DNA of 64,000 nucleotides, taken from assembly GCA_002900995.3 (NCBI GenBank), contig CM035311.1, forward strand, positions 2,604,001 to 2,668,000, read 5' to 3'. Positions 11,187 to 21,928 of the stretch are shown one piece after another (positions within the stretch are counted from its first letter, which is position 1; the number at the start of each line of letters is the position of its first letter). The notes under the pieces were generated by a model. It did not search any database. It was not told the origin of the DNA and worked only from the letters and a program-made list of their open reading frames with translations. Position numbers and translations under genes: made by a program. Origin of the DNA: Ganoderma boninense. Lineage: Eukaryota; Basidiomycota; Agaricomycetes; Polyporales; Polyporaceae.

Positions 11187-13049
11187 ATGGCAACCAGTTT
11201 GTCCGCACGGCGCACTCGACCGCCGGTATACGATTGGAGTGCATATCACCGCCAGAGGGAGGTCGAGGAGTCCGCCGAGCTCGCAAGACAGCACGAAAAG
11301 TTCACTGCCGCGCGCGAACCTGTCCTTCATGACATCGACGTATCCCTCAAAGCCATCCTGGAATTGAAGGCCCGTTTGAATACGTTTACTGTCATCGGGC
11401 GACTCCCGGATGAACTCCTTGCTGATATCATGGTCACTGTCATGCGAGCGCAATACGACTCCCGGGCCGTGGGTCGCCAGTATTCCTACGGTTCGTCACA
11501 GCCTCGATGGATCATCCTCACCCATATTTGCCGTCATTGGCGAAGAGTTGCACTCAACACCGCACAGCTGTGGAGTTGTATTCATGTGACGCGAGCCGAT
11601 ATCTTCTCCGCGTTTCTCGAGCGCTCAAAAGCCGCACCGTTGTCTATAGACGTCCAATACAGGTACTACGGTGACAACACATCCAGCCTCTCCCTTATTC
11701 CCTCTCAATCGTCGCGTATCCGCCACCTCTCCGTCGACACCGATGTGTCCAAGCTGCAAGCTTTCTGCAAGCAATTAACCCAGCCACTGGAACAACTCGA
11801 GAAGCTTGTTCTGTCCTCCCTGCGTAGCCTGTCTTTCAGCTACGACCGGACTTCGTCCTCGTTTCCCGTAATTTCAAGACAAGGACTCACGCCTCGCCTC
11901 TGCCATTTGGAACTTCACAGGATTCCCTTCCGCTGGGACGATCCCATCTTCTGCTCGGCGCTCACCACGTTAAAAGTGACGACCACCGTCGAGCAGGACT
12001 CCCATCGTTCCAACCGCCCCAACGTAGGCAGTACAGAAGACCTCCTGGATGTCCTTGTGCAGATCTCCCCACGCCTGGAGGTGTTGGACCTGGATGAAAC
12101 ACTGCCAACATATAATCGGAACCCCGGATCGGTCCCTCCTTCCCAGCCCATCCCGTTCCCGTCTCTCCGCTCTTTGCATCTTCGCGGCCCAACGTACGCC
12201 TGTAGCAACTTGCTCAGGCGCTTTTCTATAAACCAGGAAGCCAGCGTCCACGTTGACGGCGAAGGAAGTCGGGGGATGGAGGATGTCATCCGAAGCCTTT
12301 GCGCTCACGTCAGCGCGAAGCCCCTAGTCGCGATGAGTCTGGGAGGACGTATCGACCTCGGCGTCGATGTCTTGGGATGGCAGACCCCCGACATGTCCAG
12401 CGCGGCACCTATCCGCCTCACTTTCTCCAGACTCTACGGGCCCGGAGAGCAGGACGCGATGGAGAGATTCGTGCGCGAAATAGGCCCACTGCTATCGCAC
12501 GTCGCGGACCTGAAAATGGTAGGCAGCGGAGTATACAAGGTCGGTTGGGGCAATCTGCTCCCCTTGCTGCCGCAAGTGCGCACGCTAGCATTCAAGGGTC
12601 ACCCGTTCAGGCTCTTCGAGGCGCTCCTGGACGTCCACACTGCGCCATCAGGGAAGAGTCTCATGCCGTTGCCCGAGCTTCGCGCCGTGTCTTTCAATGA
12701 CATCCTGTTCCGTTACCCGAAAGACAATATGGACCAGGAATTCATCGACGACATGATCACTTGGATCAAGCTTCGCCACAAACATGGGATTGCGATCCAG
12801 TCGCTGGAGCTCAGCGAGTGCCAGTACTCCAAAGAGGCGGACATTCAACAGCTCAGGAAGATCGTCCCAACCGTTGTGTGGGATGAATGGGAGAAGGAGT
12901 CCAGCGAGGAAGACGAGGGTGACGGTTCTTCCGACGACACATACCTCGGCCATCGGTATAGGGTTGAACTGTTTGGTGGTAGTGGGGGCGACGGATCGGA
13001 TGATTCTCGCGAAGACGAAGACGAGGACGAGGATATGTACTCAGACTGA
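11187..13049 (+). CDS. F-box protein with LRR-like region and acidic tail (paralogue 2 of 3)
   Basis: Single-exon protein of 620 residues. The F-box-like motif is at about residues 71-125 (GRLPDELLADIM, then LTHICRHWRRVALNTAQLWS), matching the genes at 8490 and 21929. Middle blocks PLEQLEKLVLSSL and TPRLCHLELHRI also have counterparts in the other two. The C-terminal block QEFIDDMITWIKLR...IQSLELSECQ is followed by an Asp/Glu-rich tail from about residue 570 onward (EDEDEDEDMYSD end). The acidic tail is present here and in paralogue 3 but not in paralogue 1. It is probably an SCF substrate adaptor, inferred from the F-box alone; the substrate is unknown. Confidence 0.75.
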   Translation: MATSLSARRTRPPVYDWSAYHRQREVEESAELARQHEKFTAAREPVLHDIDVSLKAILELKARLNTFTVIGRLPDELLADIMVTVMRAQYDSRAVGRQYSYGSSQPRWIILTHICRHWRRVALNTAQLWSCIHVTRADIFSAFLERSKAAPLSIDVQYRYYGDNTSSLSLIPSQSSRIRHLSVDTDVSKLQAFCKQLTQPLEQLEKLVLSSLRSLSFSYDRTSSSFPVISRQGLTPRLCHLELHRIPFRWDDPIFCSALTTLKVTTTVEQDSHRSNRPNVGSTEDLLDVLVQISPRLEVLDLDETLPTYNRNPGSVPPSQPIPFPSLRSLHLRGPTYACSNLLRRFSINQEASVHVDGEGSRGMEDVIRSLCAHVSAKPLVAMSLGGRIDLGVDVLGWQTPDMSSAAPIRLTFSRLYGPGEQDAMERFVREIGPLLSHVADLKMVGSGVYKVGWGNLLPLLPQVRTLAFKGHPFRLFEALLDVHTAPSGKSLMPLPELRAVSFNDILFRYPKDNMDQEFIDDMITWIKLRHKHGIAIQSLELSECQYSKEADIQQLRKIVPTVVWDEWEKESSEEDEGDGSSDDTYLGHRYRVELFGGSGGDGSDDSREDEDEDEDMYSD

Positions 13050-13758
13050 TATGCGTGGTGTTCGTATATATTTCTAGTTAACATTCAAGTTTTCGTGATC
13101 TCTCAATTACACCCTGAAGTGCAAGTCACTAAATTCCGGCAGGATGATTCTTCTGATACCGGCGACGTTGTCCATGAGGCAAGAGACACTCTGCTACAAC
13201 AGGGACGTCGATGTGTCATTGACCGTCTGGCTAAAACTCCCAGGGAACTGTGTAAGTCGGTCGACTTCGAGATATATATGACACAACCACACTCTTGACA
13301 GAATCTTTTAGCTGCAGGGCCCACTTATGTAGTACTTGCACCGCGATATCCAAACACTGATGCCTACCGCTCCACGCTCTACTACCGTCTCAAAATGAAA
13401 ACAATGATATATAACCCCCACGAAAAAGCCCATTACGCCAGCTGGAGTCTAGTACTTTAGATTTCAAGATATACGACAGTACAACACCGTACAAGGAGAG
13501 CGGACAGAGGGGCAATGCACAGCAAGGCAGCTAGCGTAATGTAGCGTATAACGTAGTATACCGCATCTACATCGTCCACCGCCGCCCGACGACGACGACA
13601 AGTACACATCAGTCCGACACGGCACAACCAATAAACGCGACAGCACCACGACAAGGACACAGGGACGGAGGATGGAGGGACAGCAGATGGCTAGAGGAGC
13701 ACCAAGCCAGATCCCCGAGCTCTAGCAGGGTAGCGGGCGGAGCTCCGATGGGGATAAG
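13050..13758. other. Convergent 3' flanks of F-box gene 2 and the R3H gene
   Basis: About 700 bp between two genes pointing at each other, expected to hold both 3' UTRs. No ORF here carries recognisable motifs and I see nothing else. Confidence 0.5.
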
Positions 13759-16700
13759 CTATGAGGACGCCACAGCGGTCTCCCCAGCGACGATAGCCAC
13801 CGCCGGCTCTCCAGTGCTGGCGCCATACCCAGGAGAAGGGAGGTCACGCCCGATCACCTCGGCATCGGCCAGCACCATCGAACTGAGCTTGTCTGCAAGA
13901 CCAGCCGCTGCGCTGGCCCCGACATCCGCTCTGCTTCGTCCATTTTCTACACGACCGCCGTTCCCACCAACGCGGCCGGCCGCCTTAGGGTTGAAGAGCT
14001 CCGCGTTCTTCGGTGGCGGCCGTTCGAACGCCTGATCCTGCTCATCCAGCCTCCCGAGAGCCGCCGGGGCAGGCGCTGGGACGGCTTGCGGACTGGATGT
14101 CTGCGAGTTGGGGTAGTGGACGAGCACCGAACTTTGAGCGTTCGTGTTCCCTTGTGGACCGGGCATCATGACGCGGGACATGGACGCGTTGTTCGTCCAC
14201 GCGCCGCCGACCACTGGCTGCCGTGTTGAGGGCCCAGAAGATAACGGCGGAAAGTCATTGGACTGGAGGACTGGCTGCGATTGATGTTGATGTTGCTGGG
14301 GCGGGAGATGTGTCGGACCACCGCTCATCCGTGCCGGCGACATTGTGCGGGAAGCTGCATTGCTGTGGTGGTCATGATGCCTCGAATGTTGGGGCTTCAA
14401 CCCGACTGCCCAGTCGGGGCGTGCTGGAAGGGGGTGCTTGGATGATGTGGACGTAGACGTAAATGTGCGCCGTGAAGAGGAAGAAGTCGTAGAAGACGAC
14501 TGCAGAACGCAAAGACGCGAACGCCGAGAAGAAAAGAGCGTGGAAAGCAGCAACACATCAACACCCGGCAAAAACGGAAACAGCGGAGCCAAATGACGAC
14601 GGGGGAAGGCGACTTACTGCTGTTGATGATGTCTCGTCCGCAGGAGTCCTTGTGCCCCCGCTTCCGCTGCTTGACGTATTGGATTGACGTCTCATGTTGG
14701 TGCTGAGACGGGGACCGTATGCATCATTGGCACTCATGCCGTTCGGAGTAAGGGTGAGGTTGTAATTATACCCGGGACTGCTAGCCCCAGGACCATAAGA
14801 CCACGGTCCACGTGGTCGCGGCCCACCACCACGCTTGCCATTGAGGCTGCTGTGCCCGGTGCTGTTTCGAGAAGATGTCCTGCTGATGTTGGGACCATCA
14901 ATGCCATTGCCGGAGTTGATATGGTGGCCCGTAGGATCTGGTATAGGACCTGGGTGGTATATCTGGCCAGGCATCGGAGGCGGAGGAGGACCCATCGGGA
15001 CGTTTGGCTGGTAAGGCTGCGGGAAGTAGGCCGGCATGCCGTAACCATACGGCGACGGTCCTGGAGCATACTGGGGGTATTGCGTGGGGTTTTGCATTGG
15101 AGGTGGCATCGCGTGACCTGGAGAGTGACCGTCGAGGTGAGCCGGCGTCATACCGGGCTGAGGAGGATGGTGTGGTTGCGGTTGTGGCTGAAGCTGAAGA
15201 TGTGGAGGAGGCGGTTGCGGCCCAGGAGATGATACATTGGACCATACGTACGGCGGTCCATACGATGGCTGCTGCTGCGGAGGATTTGGCGGAGGCATAT
15301 ACATGACTTCTGGTCCGCCTGGGGTTGTGGGATCGGAATGCGCAGCGGGCGGAGGGTAGTGGTATGGCGGATAGTAGTATGGGGCCATGTACTGCTGTCC
15401 TGAAGGAGGTTGTTGGTATGGAGGATAAGGGTAATGGGACGCATATCCAGAAGGCGGTGGAGGTGGAGGTTGGGTATCGCCGTACTGTCCTTGCTCGAAC
15501 TGTGGGCCGGATGCTGGGTCATGGAGCGAGGGATACGAGAACGATGGCGATGTTGCCCGGGAGTTACGGGAGGAGGAACCCGAACCATTGGTGTTGAAGG
15601 ACGTGCCCGAGGACCTAATAGATCGCATCGAGGAGGAGTTCGTGGAGCTGGGACCCCTCCGTGGATCCCTCTTGTCTCGCGTGACCGGACCAGACCACTC
15701 GCTCTCTGTGGGAACAGAGCTCGCTGAGTCGTCGAGGTCCCCAATGCTGCTCCCGCGCCCACCGCTCGTCGATCCCGAGCCCGACACGAGGCTGAACGTT
15801 GACGAGTTCGCACTCATGTCCTTTTCCTTCTCCTTCTTCTCCTCAAAGCCCATGAAAATTCTAGATCTAGCTTCTTTGTACTCAGCCTCACGCTCCTGTA
15901 TCGTTTTGTACCGTCTGGCGCTGGTGCTGGCAGCGCTACTGACGCCACCGATGCTCCCAGCCTCGGACGCATCTACGTCAGACGTGTCAGCGTCGTCGCC
16001 GGCGGTAGAACTGGGATGAGAGTGCTGTCGCCCGCGCGGGTTGCGATCGAGTCGGCGCATAATCTGGAACGCAGGCTGTGCCGATTCCTCGGCAGGGACG
16101 AGTTCGGAAAGCCGTCGTGCAGGGCTGCGGCATGCGATGCGTGAGCCACAGTGCACAACCAGCAAACGAGAACAAAGCACGCACATGCGACTCTCGGAAC
16201 GACAATACACTGTGATAGTCTTCTTTCCACCCTGATCCTTCTCTGGGGCCAGTTTGTAGTAGGTCGAGCATCGGTAGACAAGGAGGCGTTGGTACGATGT
16301 AGTCGGCGAAAGCTCTATCCGCGCCCTGCATCGACACCATCATCAGAACACAAACCCAAAACCACATCAAAGGCAGCAAGGAACGGGAGCGAGGGGGATC
16401 ACCCGTCCACACACACGAAGCGGGGACGCATCGTGGGGACTGGGGGGTCGTCGTGTGACGGCAAAGACGGGTTGCACGCAGAATTACGACCGAGACGCAC
16501 CCGCGTTCCCTGATCAACGTCTCCATCTGTTCTCCGAGCTTCAGCACATAAATTCTGTCTTTGTTTCTGAGCGCCTCCAGGATCTGCGGATCGGGGGGCT
16601 CTGCGTCGGCCAGCGCGCTTGCCGTTACGCTCGACTCCATCGCGCCCGGAACGTTCGAGGCCGGCGACGACTCCTGCTTCGCACTGAGCGACGACGTCGA

Positions 16701-16823
16701 AGAGGCAGGGTTGTATGATGGGGATGCGGCGATAGGGCTTGCGGACAGCGACCGCTCCGTGTGGATTTCCGGTGCGCTCGCACTCGTGCTTGCGGTGGCT
16801 TGCTCGCAGGCCACTGTGGCCAT
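13759..16823 (-). CDS. R3H and SUZ domain RNA-binding protein
   Basis: Protein of 903 residues from four exons: 16823-16501, 16325-16185, 16124-14618 and 14499-13759. The R3H domain starts in exon 1 (DPQILEALRNKDRIYVLKLG), continues in exon 2 (ELSPTTSYQRLLVYR) and is completed in exon 3 (ESRIPARRLSEL). This only works if a 60-nt intron at 16184-16125 is removed; because 60 is a multiple of three, retention would silently add 20 residues inside the domain. A SUZ-like motif follows (RYKTIQEREAEYKEARSRIF). The remainder is Ser-rich, then a Pro/Tyr/Gln-rich low-complexity stretch at roughly 15420-14900. R3H-SUZ proteins bind single-stranded nucleic acid and are usually linked to mRNA regulation. 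The specific target here is unknown. Confidence 0.85.
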
Positions 16824-17438
16824 GCCTGAAATCGGCGATCTGAGTGAAGGGCCTGGTTGTGGGTTATGAGTCGCGTGTTCTAGGGCTTCTAGGGGCTGCA
16901 GGATGGATTCTATGCGAGCGCAAATGAAAAGATGCGCAGCCTCAGCGTGGAGAACGGGGATGAGGGCCTAGCTCGCTTCGCAGGTCCTAGGATGCCCTCC
17001 GGGGAAGAGAAGCGGAAGCACGCACCTGAAGACATAACCAGGATGTAAACAGGCTGTCAGAGGAGGATTTTGGCGGCTTCAAACGACGACCAGGAGCGAT
17101 TGAGGGTGGGGAACAAGGCGAGGTGCATCAGGTCCAAGGGTAAGTGTGTCCTATAACAACAAGCGCTCATGGTCCATAAAGCCGTCAGGCGTCTCCCGTA
17201 GAAACTCCGCCCCACTCGGCCGCTCAATCTCAGTCCAAATGCCCTCTCAATAGTAGCGGATACGGATGCAAAATATATATTACAAAACACATGGTCCAAG
17301 CATCCCAGTGCAGGCCAATTGGTATAGTCTAATGTGCGGGGTCAGATGGGTGGAAAAGCCCATATATGTTGAAGCTCAAGCTGTGAGCGCCACGCATAAC
17401 CGGGTCAGCCAGACGTGTGAAGCAAGACAATACATGGC
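16824..17438. other. Intergenic region between the R3H gene and the transporter gene
   Basis: Holds the promoter and 5' UTR of the R3H gene and the 3' UTR of the transporter gene, both on the minus strand. No convincing coding sequence or repeat seen. Confidence 0.5.
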
Positions 17439-19840
17439 TTACCAAAATACGAAGACGAACATTCCATATACAGCTAATCCCAGGGATGCTCTCGACAAGG
17501 TTCTGTTGGCGGTAGGGTCGTCTCGTGAAAGCTGTGTAGACAATGCATCAACGGTCCGAATGTGGGGGGCGTGATAGGGCGTGGGCTGACCTTCCACCAG
17601 AAAAGACCAGGCAGGATGAAGGAGATGGTCGTTGACCCAGTCGAACCGACGAACGACAGCACTGATGGCCACGTGAGACTGAAGAACGGCCCCCAGCAGC
17701 TGCGGCAGTGGACTTACCCATCTTGAGGTCGTCCACGAAGTACGCAATTGAGAAACCGCCCGCCACGATTGCAACAGTCAATATGGTGTGTTTCAAGGGG
17801 GTCATGTCGTGGCTGGCATGATGCTCATCCTCAGGCTCCTCCTCCTCGTCACCCGTGGTTATAATTGTCTTGGACGGCTGACCGGCGTGGAACACCTTAT
17901 CCAAGCAGTTTCGGCACGGATGCACTTGCAGAGGGTACGAAAACATGACGAGAATCGCAATAGCGACTTGCCCGACAGCAATGAACAGAGACGTGCTTGG
18001 GTACATCGCAATGATGTTGGGACCGACCTGGTTAGGAACGGCGGAAGTCAGCGAAGCCTCCCGCACGCACTATCAACTGTGGGTCTGACCTTGGAACCAA
18101 ACGTCAAGTAGCCGAAGACTGCGATGATCTCGTAGATCATTACAGCGGAACCAATCGACGAGCCGATCACGATGTTCATCCTCTTCTGTGTGTTCGACTT
18201 AATCTCGTTGTATATCGGGAAGAGCTGGATCATACTTGTTAGATGGCGCCGAGACATCAGAGAATCACCTACGTTCTGCGCGCACGTAAAAGCAAATACT
18301 TGCACAGGGAAGGTTGAAATGAAACCTGGAGTGAATTTGATAAGGTGGATATCTCCCGGCTCCGTCGTGCCTTTCAGTGGGAAGAAATAGCAGACGATGA
18401 CGATGACAACCAGGTAAACTGCAATGGTTCATGAGCAGTAGTCAGTAATGAGTCTTTTTTTGCCTGGGAAATGCGTTGGACTCACATACTGAGAACAACG
18501 CGATGTAGCTGGTATGTCTAAGACTGTCTAATTTTCGAAGGAAGGTGAGAGGAATAAGAGGAACCATAATGAGTGAGATCCAATTCTGTCCAGACAGCAT
18601 CCAAGCCGGGGGATTCACGTCCGGCGACGTAAGGTCGTGATACAGAGCCAACACAACATTCGGCATGAGAGACTTGATGATTATGAGATAACTGTAAATT
18701 ATGTCAGCTCACAATGAAAACAAGACGTGAATGAAGGGCGCAATTAAGTTTAAACTTGTGCTGGAGTTGGAGTGGATACCAACTCTGCCAGCCCCTGGCG
18801 AGTATCCCCCAATTAAACGCGAATTACGTAGAAGCCACTTGCATCATGACATTCAACGGACGGGTGACCATATGGCAACCCGCAACAACCCGCTTCCTTG
18901 CCAGATAACATGGCGGCTGCTATTAACGCACAACGTACCGCTTTGTCGCATCTTCCAGCATCGTGATCGCGTGAAAGACATTCAAAAGTCTGTGCGCTAT
19001 TGCATATTCTTAGTATCCGGCTGCCATACCCAGAACATCATCGACCACCAGAGCCTCGCCGCCGTGAGATGCAAGGCAGTCAACTTGTGCGAGCATAGAG
19101 ACCAAACTGGTCGCGTAATCTGTTGAAGCGAATAGCCTCAGGTTGGGTGGCCCAGAGCGCCGCGAGACACCACGCGTCGGTGCTACGCGGTCCGGCCACT
19201 TGGTGTCATAGCGGAAGAGGTAAGAATACTACTCCCCCTGTGTCCTCTAACTTCTAAGATGCCGCCTCCGCCGAAGCTTCTGTCACACTCATGTCAAGAA
19301 ATAGCAACATACCTGATCGAGACTCCAAAACATTTGATGGCGATCGCAGCGTCGAAGAACACTGCCGCCTGGGGGAATGTCATCTCCGCAACGGCGAAGA
19401 ATGAGGACCTCCGGTGGGGTGCCTTCGCCGCACACAAGGAGAGCAGATAGAGTCCAAATCCACCGACGAAGCCCGAGAACACACATGTGATCATGCCGGG
19501 GATGAGGCCAGCCGAGGCCATTGCCTGCAGACAGCGTAAATGTTCGTTCGTGTGACAAGGAACAGGCAAACTTACCAGTGGGAAGGTCAGCATGCCTTTG
19601 CCATGTGTCAGCCACACGAACACTGCCGTCGAATGCATGAAGCCACGCACCGCTGCCTATGATTGTATTCGCCAAGTTACTCGTCGAACTCGTCAACGAC
19701 GCGTGCCCGTCCCTCTTCGGCCTCCGTGCTGTCGCCTCCGCGCCGAGGAGCGCGTCCTCCTCGCGGGACGTTCGTGGGTCGTCCGCGGGGTGCGCGTCGC
19801 GGTCCGAGCGGCCATCTGCCGCGCCATAGGCTTGGACCAT
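17439..19840 (-). CDS. AVT/SLC38-type amino-acid transporter (AAAP family)
   Basis: Protein of 460 residues from nine exons: 19840-19651, 19595-19576, 19524-19313, 18691-18486, 18418-18273, 18224-18090, 18027-17718, 17661-17591 and 17531-17439; total 1383 nt, all phases agree. A hydrophilic N-terminus precedes the first membrane helix (NLANTIIGSGMLTFPL), typical of yeast Avt5/6/7 and SLC38 carriers. Further hallmarks are CFGVSISYLIIIKSLMP, FPVQVFAFTCAQN and FVGSTGSTTISFILPGLFWW, and about 11 membrane segments are expected. The family moves neutral amino acids across the vacuolar or plasma membrane with protons; vacuolar location is inferred from the AVT similarity. Exon 2 is only 20 nt, the intron at 19312-18692 is 621 nt, and the intron at 18272-18225 is 48 nt and in frame. 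Confidence 0.88.
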
Positions 19841-20373
19841 CTCGTAGGAGTCGTCGCCGTCAATTGCGAGAGCCGAAAATGTGTTCGAGCGGAGACCAGG
19901 AGAGGCCGAGGCGAGCGCAGTGGACTGGACGAGGTTGCGGCCAGAGGAGAGGTGTGGCAGTCGTGCACCGGCCGAGCTGGAGGCACGAGTGCGGGGTGCC
20001 CGATCCCGAGCCAGATTTGTCAGCTATCTCCCGGTCGTCTAGATTGTGCCTCCTGTCGCGTGCCGGTTGCCGACCGCTGTGCACGATTTGAGTAGCCGGG
20101 TAGTCCTTGGTGAGTGTGCAGACGACGTGCGAGAAGAAAACCGACGCGAATCAGCGCGAAATGCGGCCGATGCCTGCGACTCTTGTGAAGATGCCACGAC
20201 ATCCTGCACCGGCCATGATTCAAAACACTCGCTACGTAGCCAGAATCACAGCCTCCGAACATTCTCCGCACCGGGCCCGGGACTCTCACTTGCCATTCTC
20301 GGACGTGTTTGCGCGTGTTAGATTCAGACGGCGTTGCACAACAGGCACAAACAAACGCTTCCCTCTGTCCATC
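19841..20373. other. Divergent promoter region between the transporter gene and RPB4
   Basis: 533 bp between two genes transcribed outward, so both promoters lie here. Overlapping short frames on both strands show no motif. I identified no clear TATA element. Confidence 0.5.
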
Positions 20374-21029
20374 ATGACTCTCCGCCACCGTCCCGCATAC
20401 GAAGAGGAGGACGCCTCGGCTTTGAGGCTAGGATCCGGTATTTATGATGCTTGACTGTGCTTGGCTCCATGATACGACCTGTCGACCGCAGAGTTCAACA
20501 ACGCTGGTTGTCTCCTCATATCTGAGGTCCGTTACCTGCTTGAACATCGCCCATCAGAAAAGGCTGCTCCGGACACCTCGTATGTCGCCTAAGACCACTT
20601 CTCATCACTTTTATGGCTAATGAGACCGCAGTGTCTACAACAAAACCTTGGACTATGTGAAGACGTTTGCCAAGTTCGACAAGCCAGAAGCTGCTGCAGC
20701 TATCCGAGAGTGAGTGTCGATACCCCGCCCTCCATCGCACATGTTTCTAGCCCCTCTATCCGCATTTCATAGAACCCTGCGGAGAGAATCCGCCTTGACC
20801 CAATTTGAGATTGCTCAAATAGCCAACCTCTGCCCGGTCACCGCGGAGGAGGCGAAGAGCATTGTCCCCAGGTACGTAGGCCATTCAGTCTCTTGTGTCC
20901 ATACGAGCCAATTCTCCCCCGATGGTCTCCTTCCTGCTTCCCCTTCCTTATAGTCTTGTCAAAATTGACGACGACAAGCTTCAACCTCTCCTCGACGAAA
21001 TCCAAACGATGCGAAAGTTCCAGTCATGA
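20374..21029 (+). CDS. RPB4: DNA-directed RNA polymerase II subunit RPB4
   Basis: Protein of 134 residues from five small exons: 20374-20437, 20492-20579, 20632-20709, 20773-20871 and 20954-21029 (405 nt, phases consistent). With Rpb7 it forms the stalk of RNA polymerase II in the nucleus. Family motifs are continuous only after splicing: FNNAGCLLISEVRYLLEHR, VYNKTLDYVKTFAKF, QIANLCPVTAEEAKSIVPSL and a C-terminal LDEIQTMRKFQS, close to the end of human POLR2D. The length is normal for the family. No single reading frame covers more than a fifth of the protein, so it is easily missed by ORF-based annotation. Confidence 0.95.
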
Positions 21030-21928
21030 CATCGTGACCAAAGTCGTCAACCTGTGACCACCTCCGCGACAGCCGTTGTCCTTGTGCAGGTATGCACTCA
21101 CCTGACGTCTGGACGGATGTCACAGACAACTACCGCTGCATTCCCTCTGCTGATATGGATGATTCTGTTCTGTCGCGGGCTTTCCACTTGCGGGTTCTTG
21201 TGCAGGTTATGTTGACCCTGCGTCGCCTATCGTACACACATGCAGTATGTACAACGCTGTCAAAAGGACCACGGCCTCATCGTGGAAAAATATTATATGC
21301 ACTGGCAGAGAGAGGTGACTTTTTTTTCAAGGTCTCGTGTTGCGTGAGCAAACCCAACAACAGGAGCTGTAGATCACAAACCAGTCCCTACGAGCCCCTG
21401 TCAGTAAATTACATGAGCGGGCTTGGGCCTGCTTCAATTGCAAGCTTGGCCTTTGGGCAGGCTTGGGCGTCGCGGAGTTTGAAAGCGCGGGATGATGTAG
21501 CCTTTGCGGGGTGACGCAATTGTGTTTATAACCGTGTGATTTATCCGTTGCATACTTGAGCTTCTCAAGCTTGGACCAGCTGCAGCATAAACACTGCAGT
21601 GCTTCCACCCCACCGCTTACCCCCTCGCCTCGTAACCGTCGGTCTCCCCGCACAGGCCGTGCCACAGACTCTTCTTTCTTTCTGACTCTGGCTCTGACAT
21701 TCCTGGTGCGCCGAGTTGGAGCTCGAGCCACTGCTCGTTAATAGTACCAGAAGCCTGGATTCATTGGCGCCCGAACGAGCACACCCCTTCCAACTTAACC
21801 GGACCCCCATTCACCCTCAGCACAAGCGATCTTGTCCAAGCACTGAGCACCAAGCGTTCCAGGCGTTCAACGTACGCTAACCCTCCTCTTCTCTTGACCA
21901 ATCTCATTCGGACCACTGTCACCAGGAA
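21030..21928. other. Intergenic region between RPB4 and F-box gene 3
   Basis: 3' flank of RPB4 and upstream region of the third F-box gene. A T8 run lies near 21322-21329. No protein motif, RNA gene or mobile element was recognised. Confidence 0.5.

Noticed and set aside
18692..19312. snoRNA or nested gene in the long transporter intron
   Set aside because: A TGATGTT-like C box exists on the minus strand but no D box or terminal stem at a fitting distance, and the frames have no motif.
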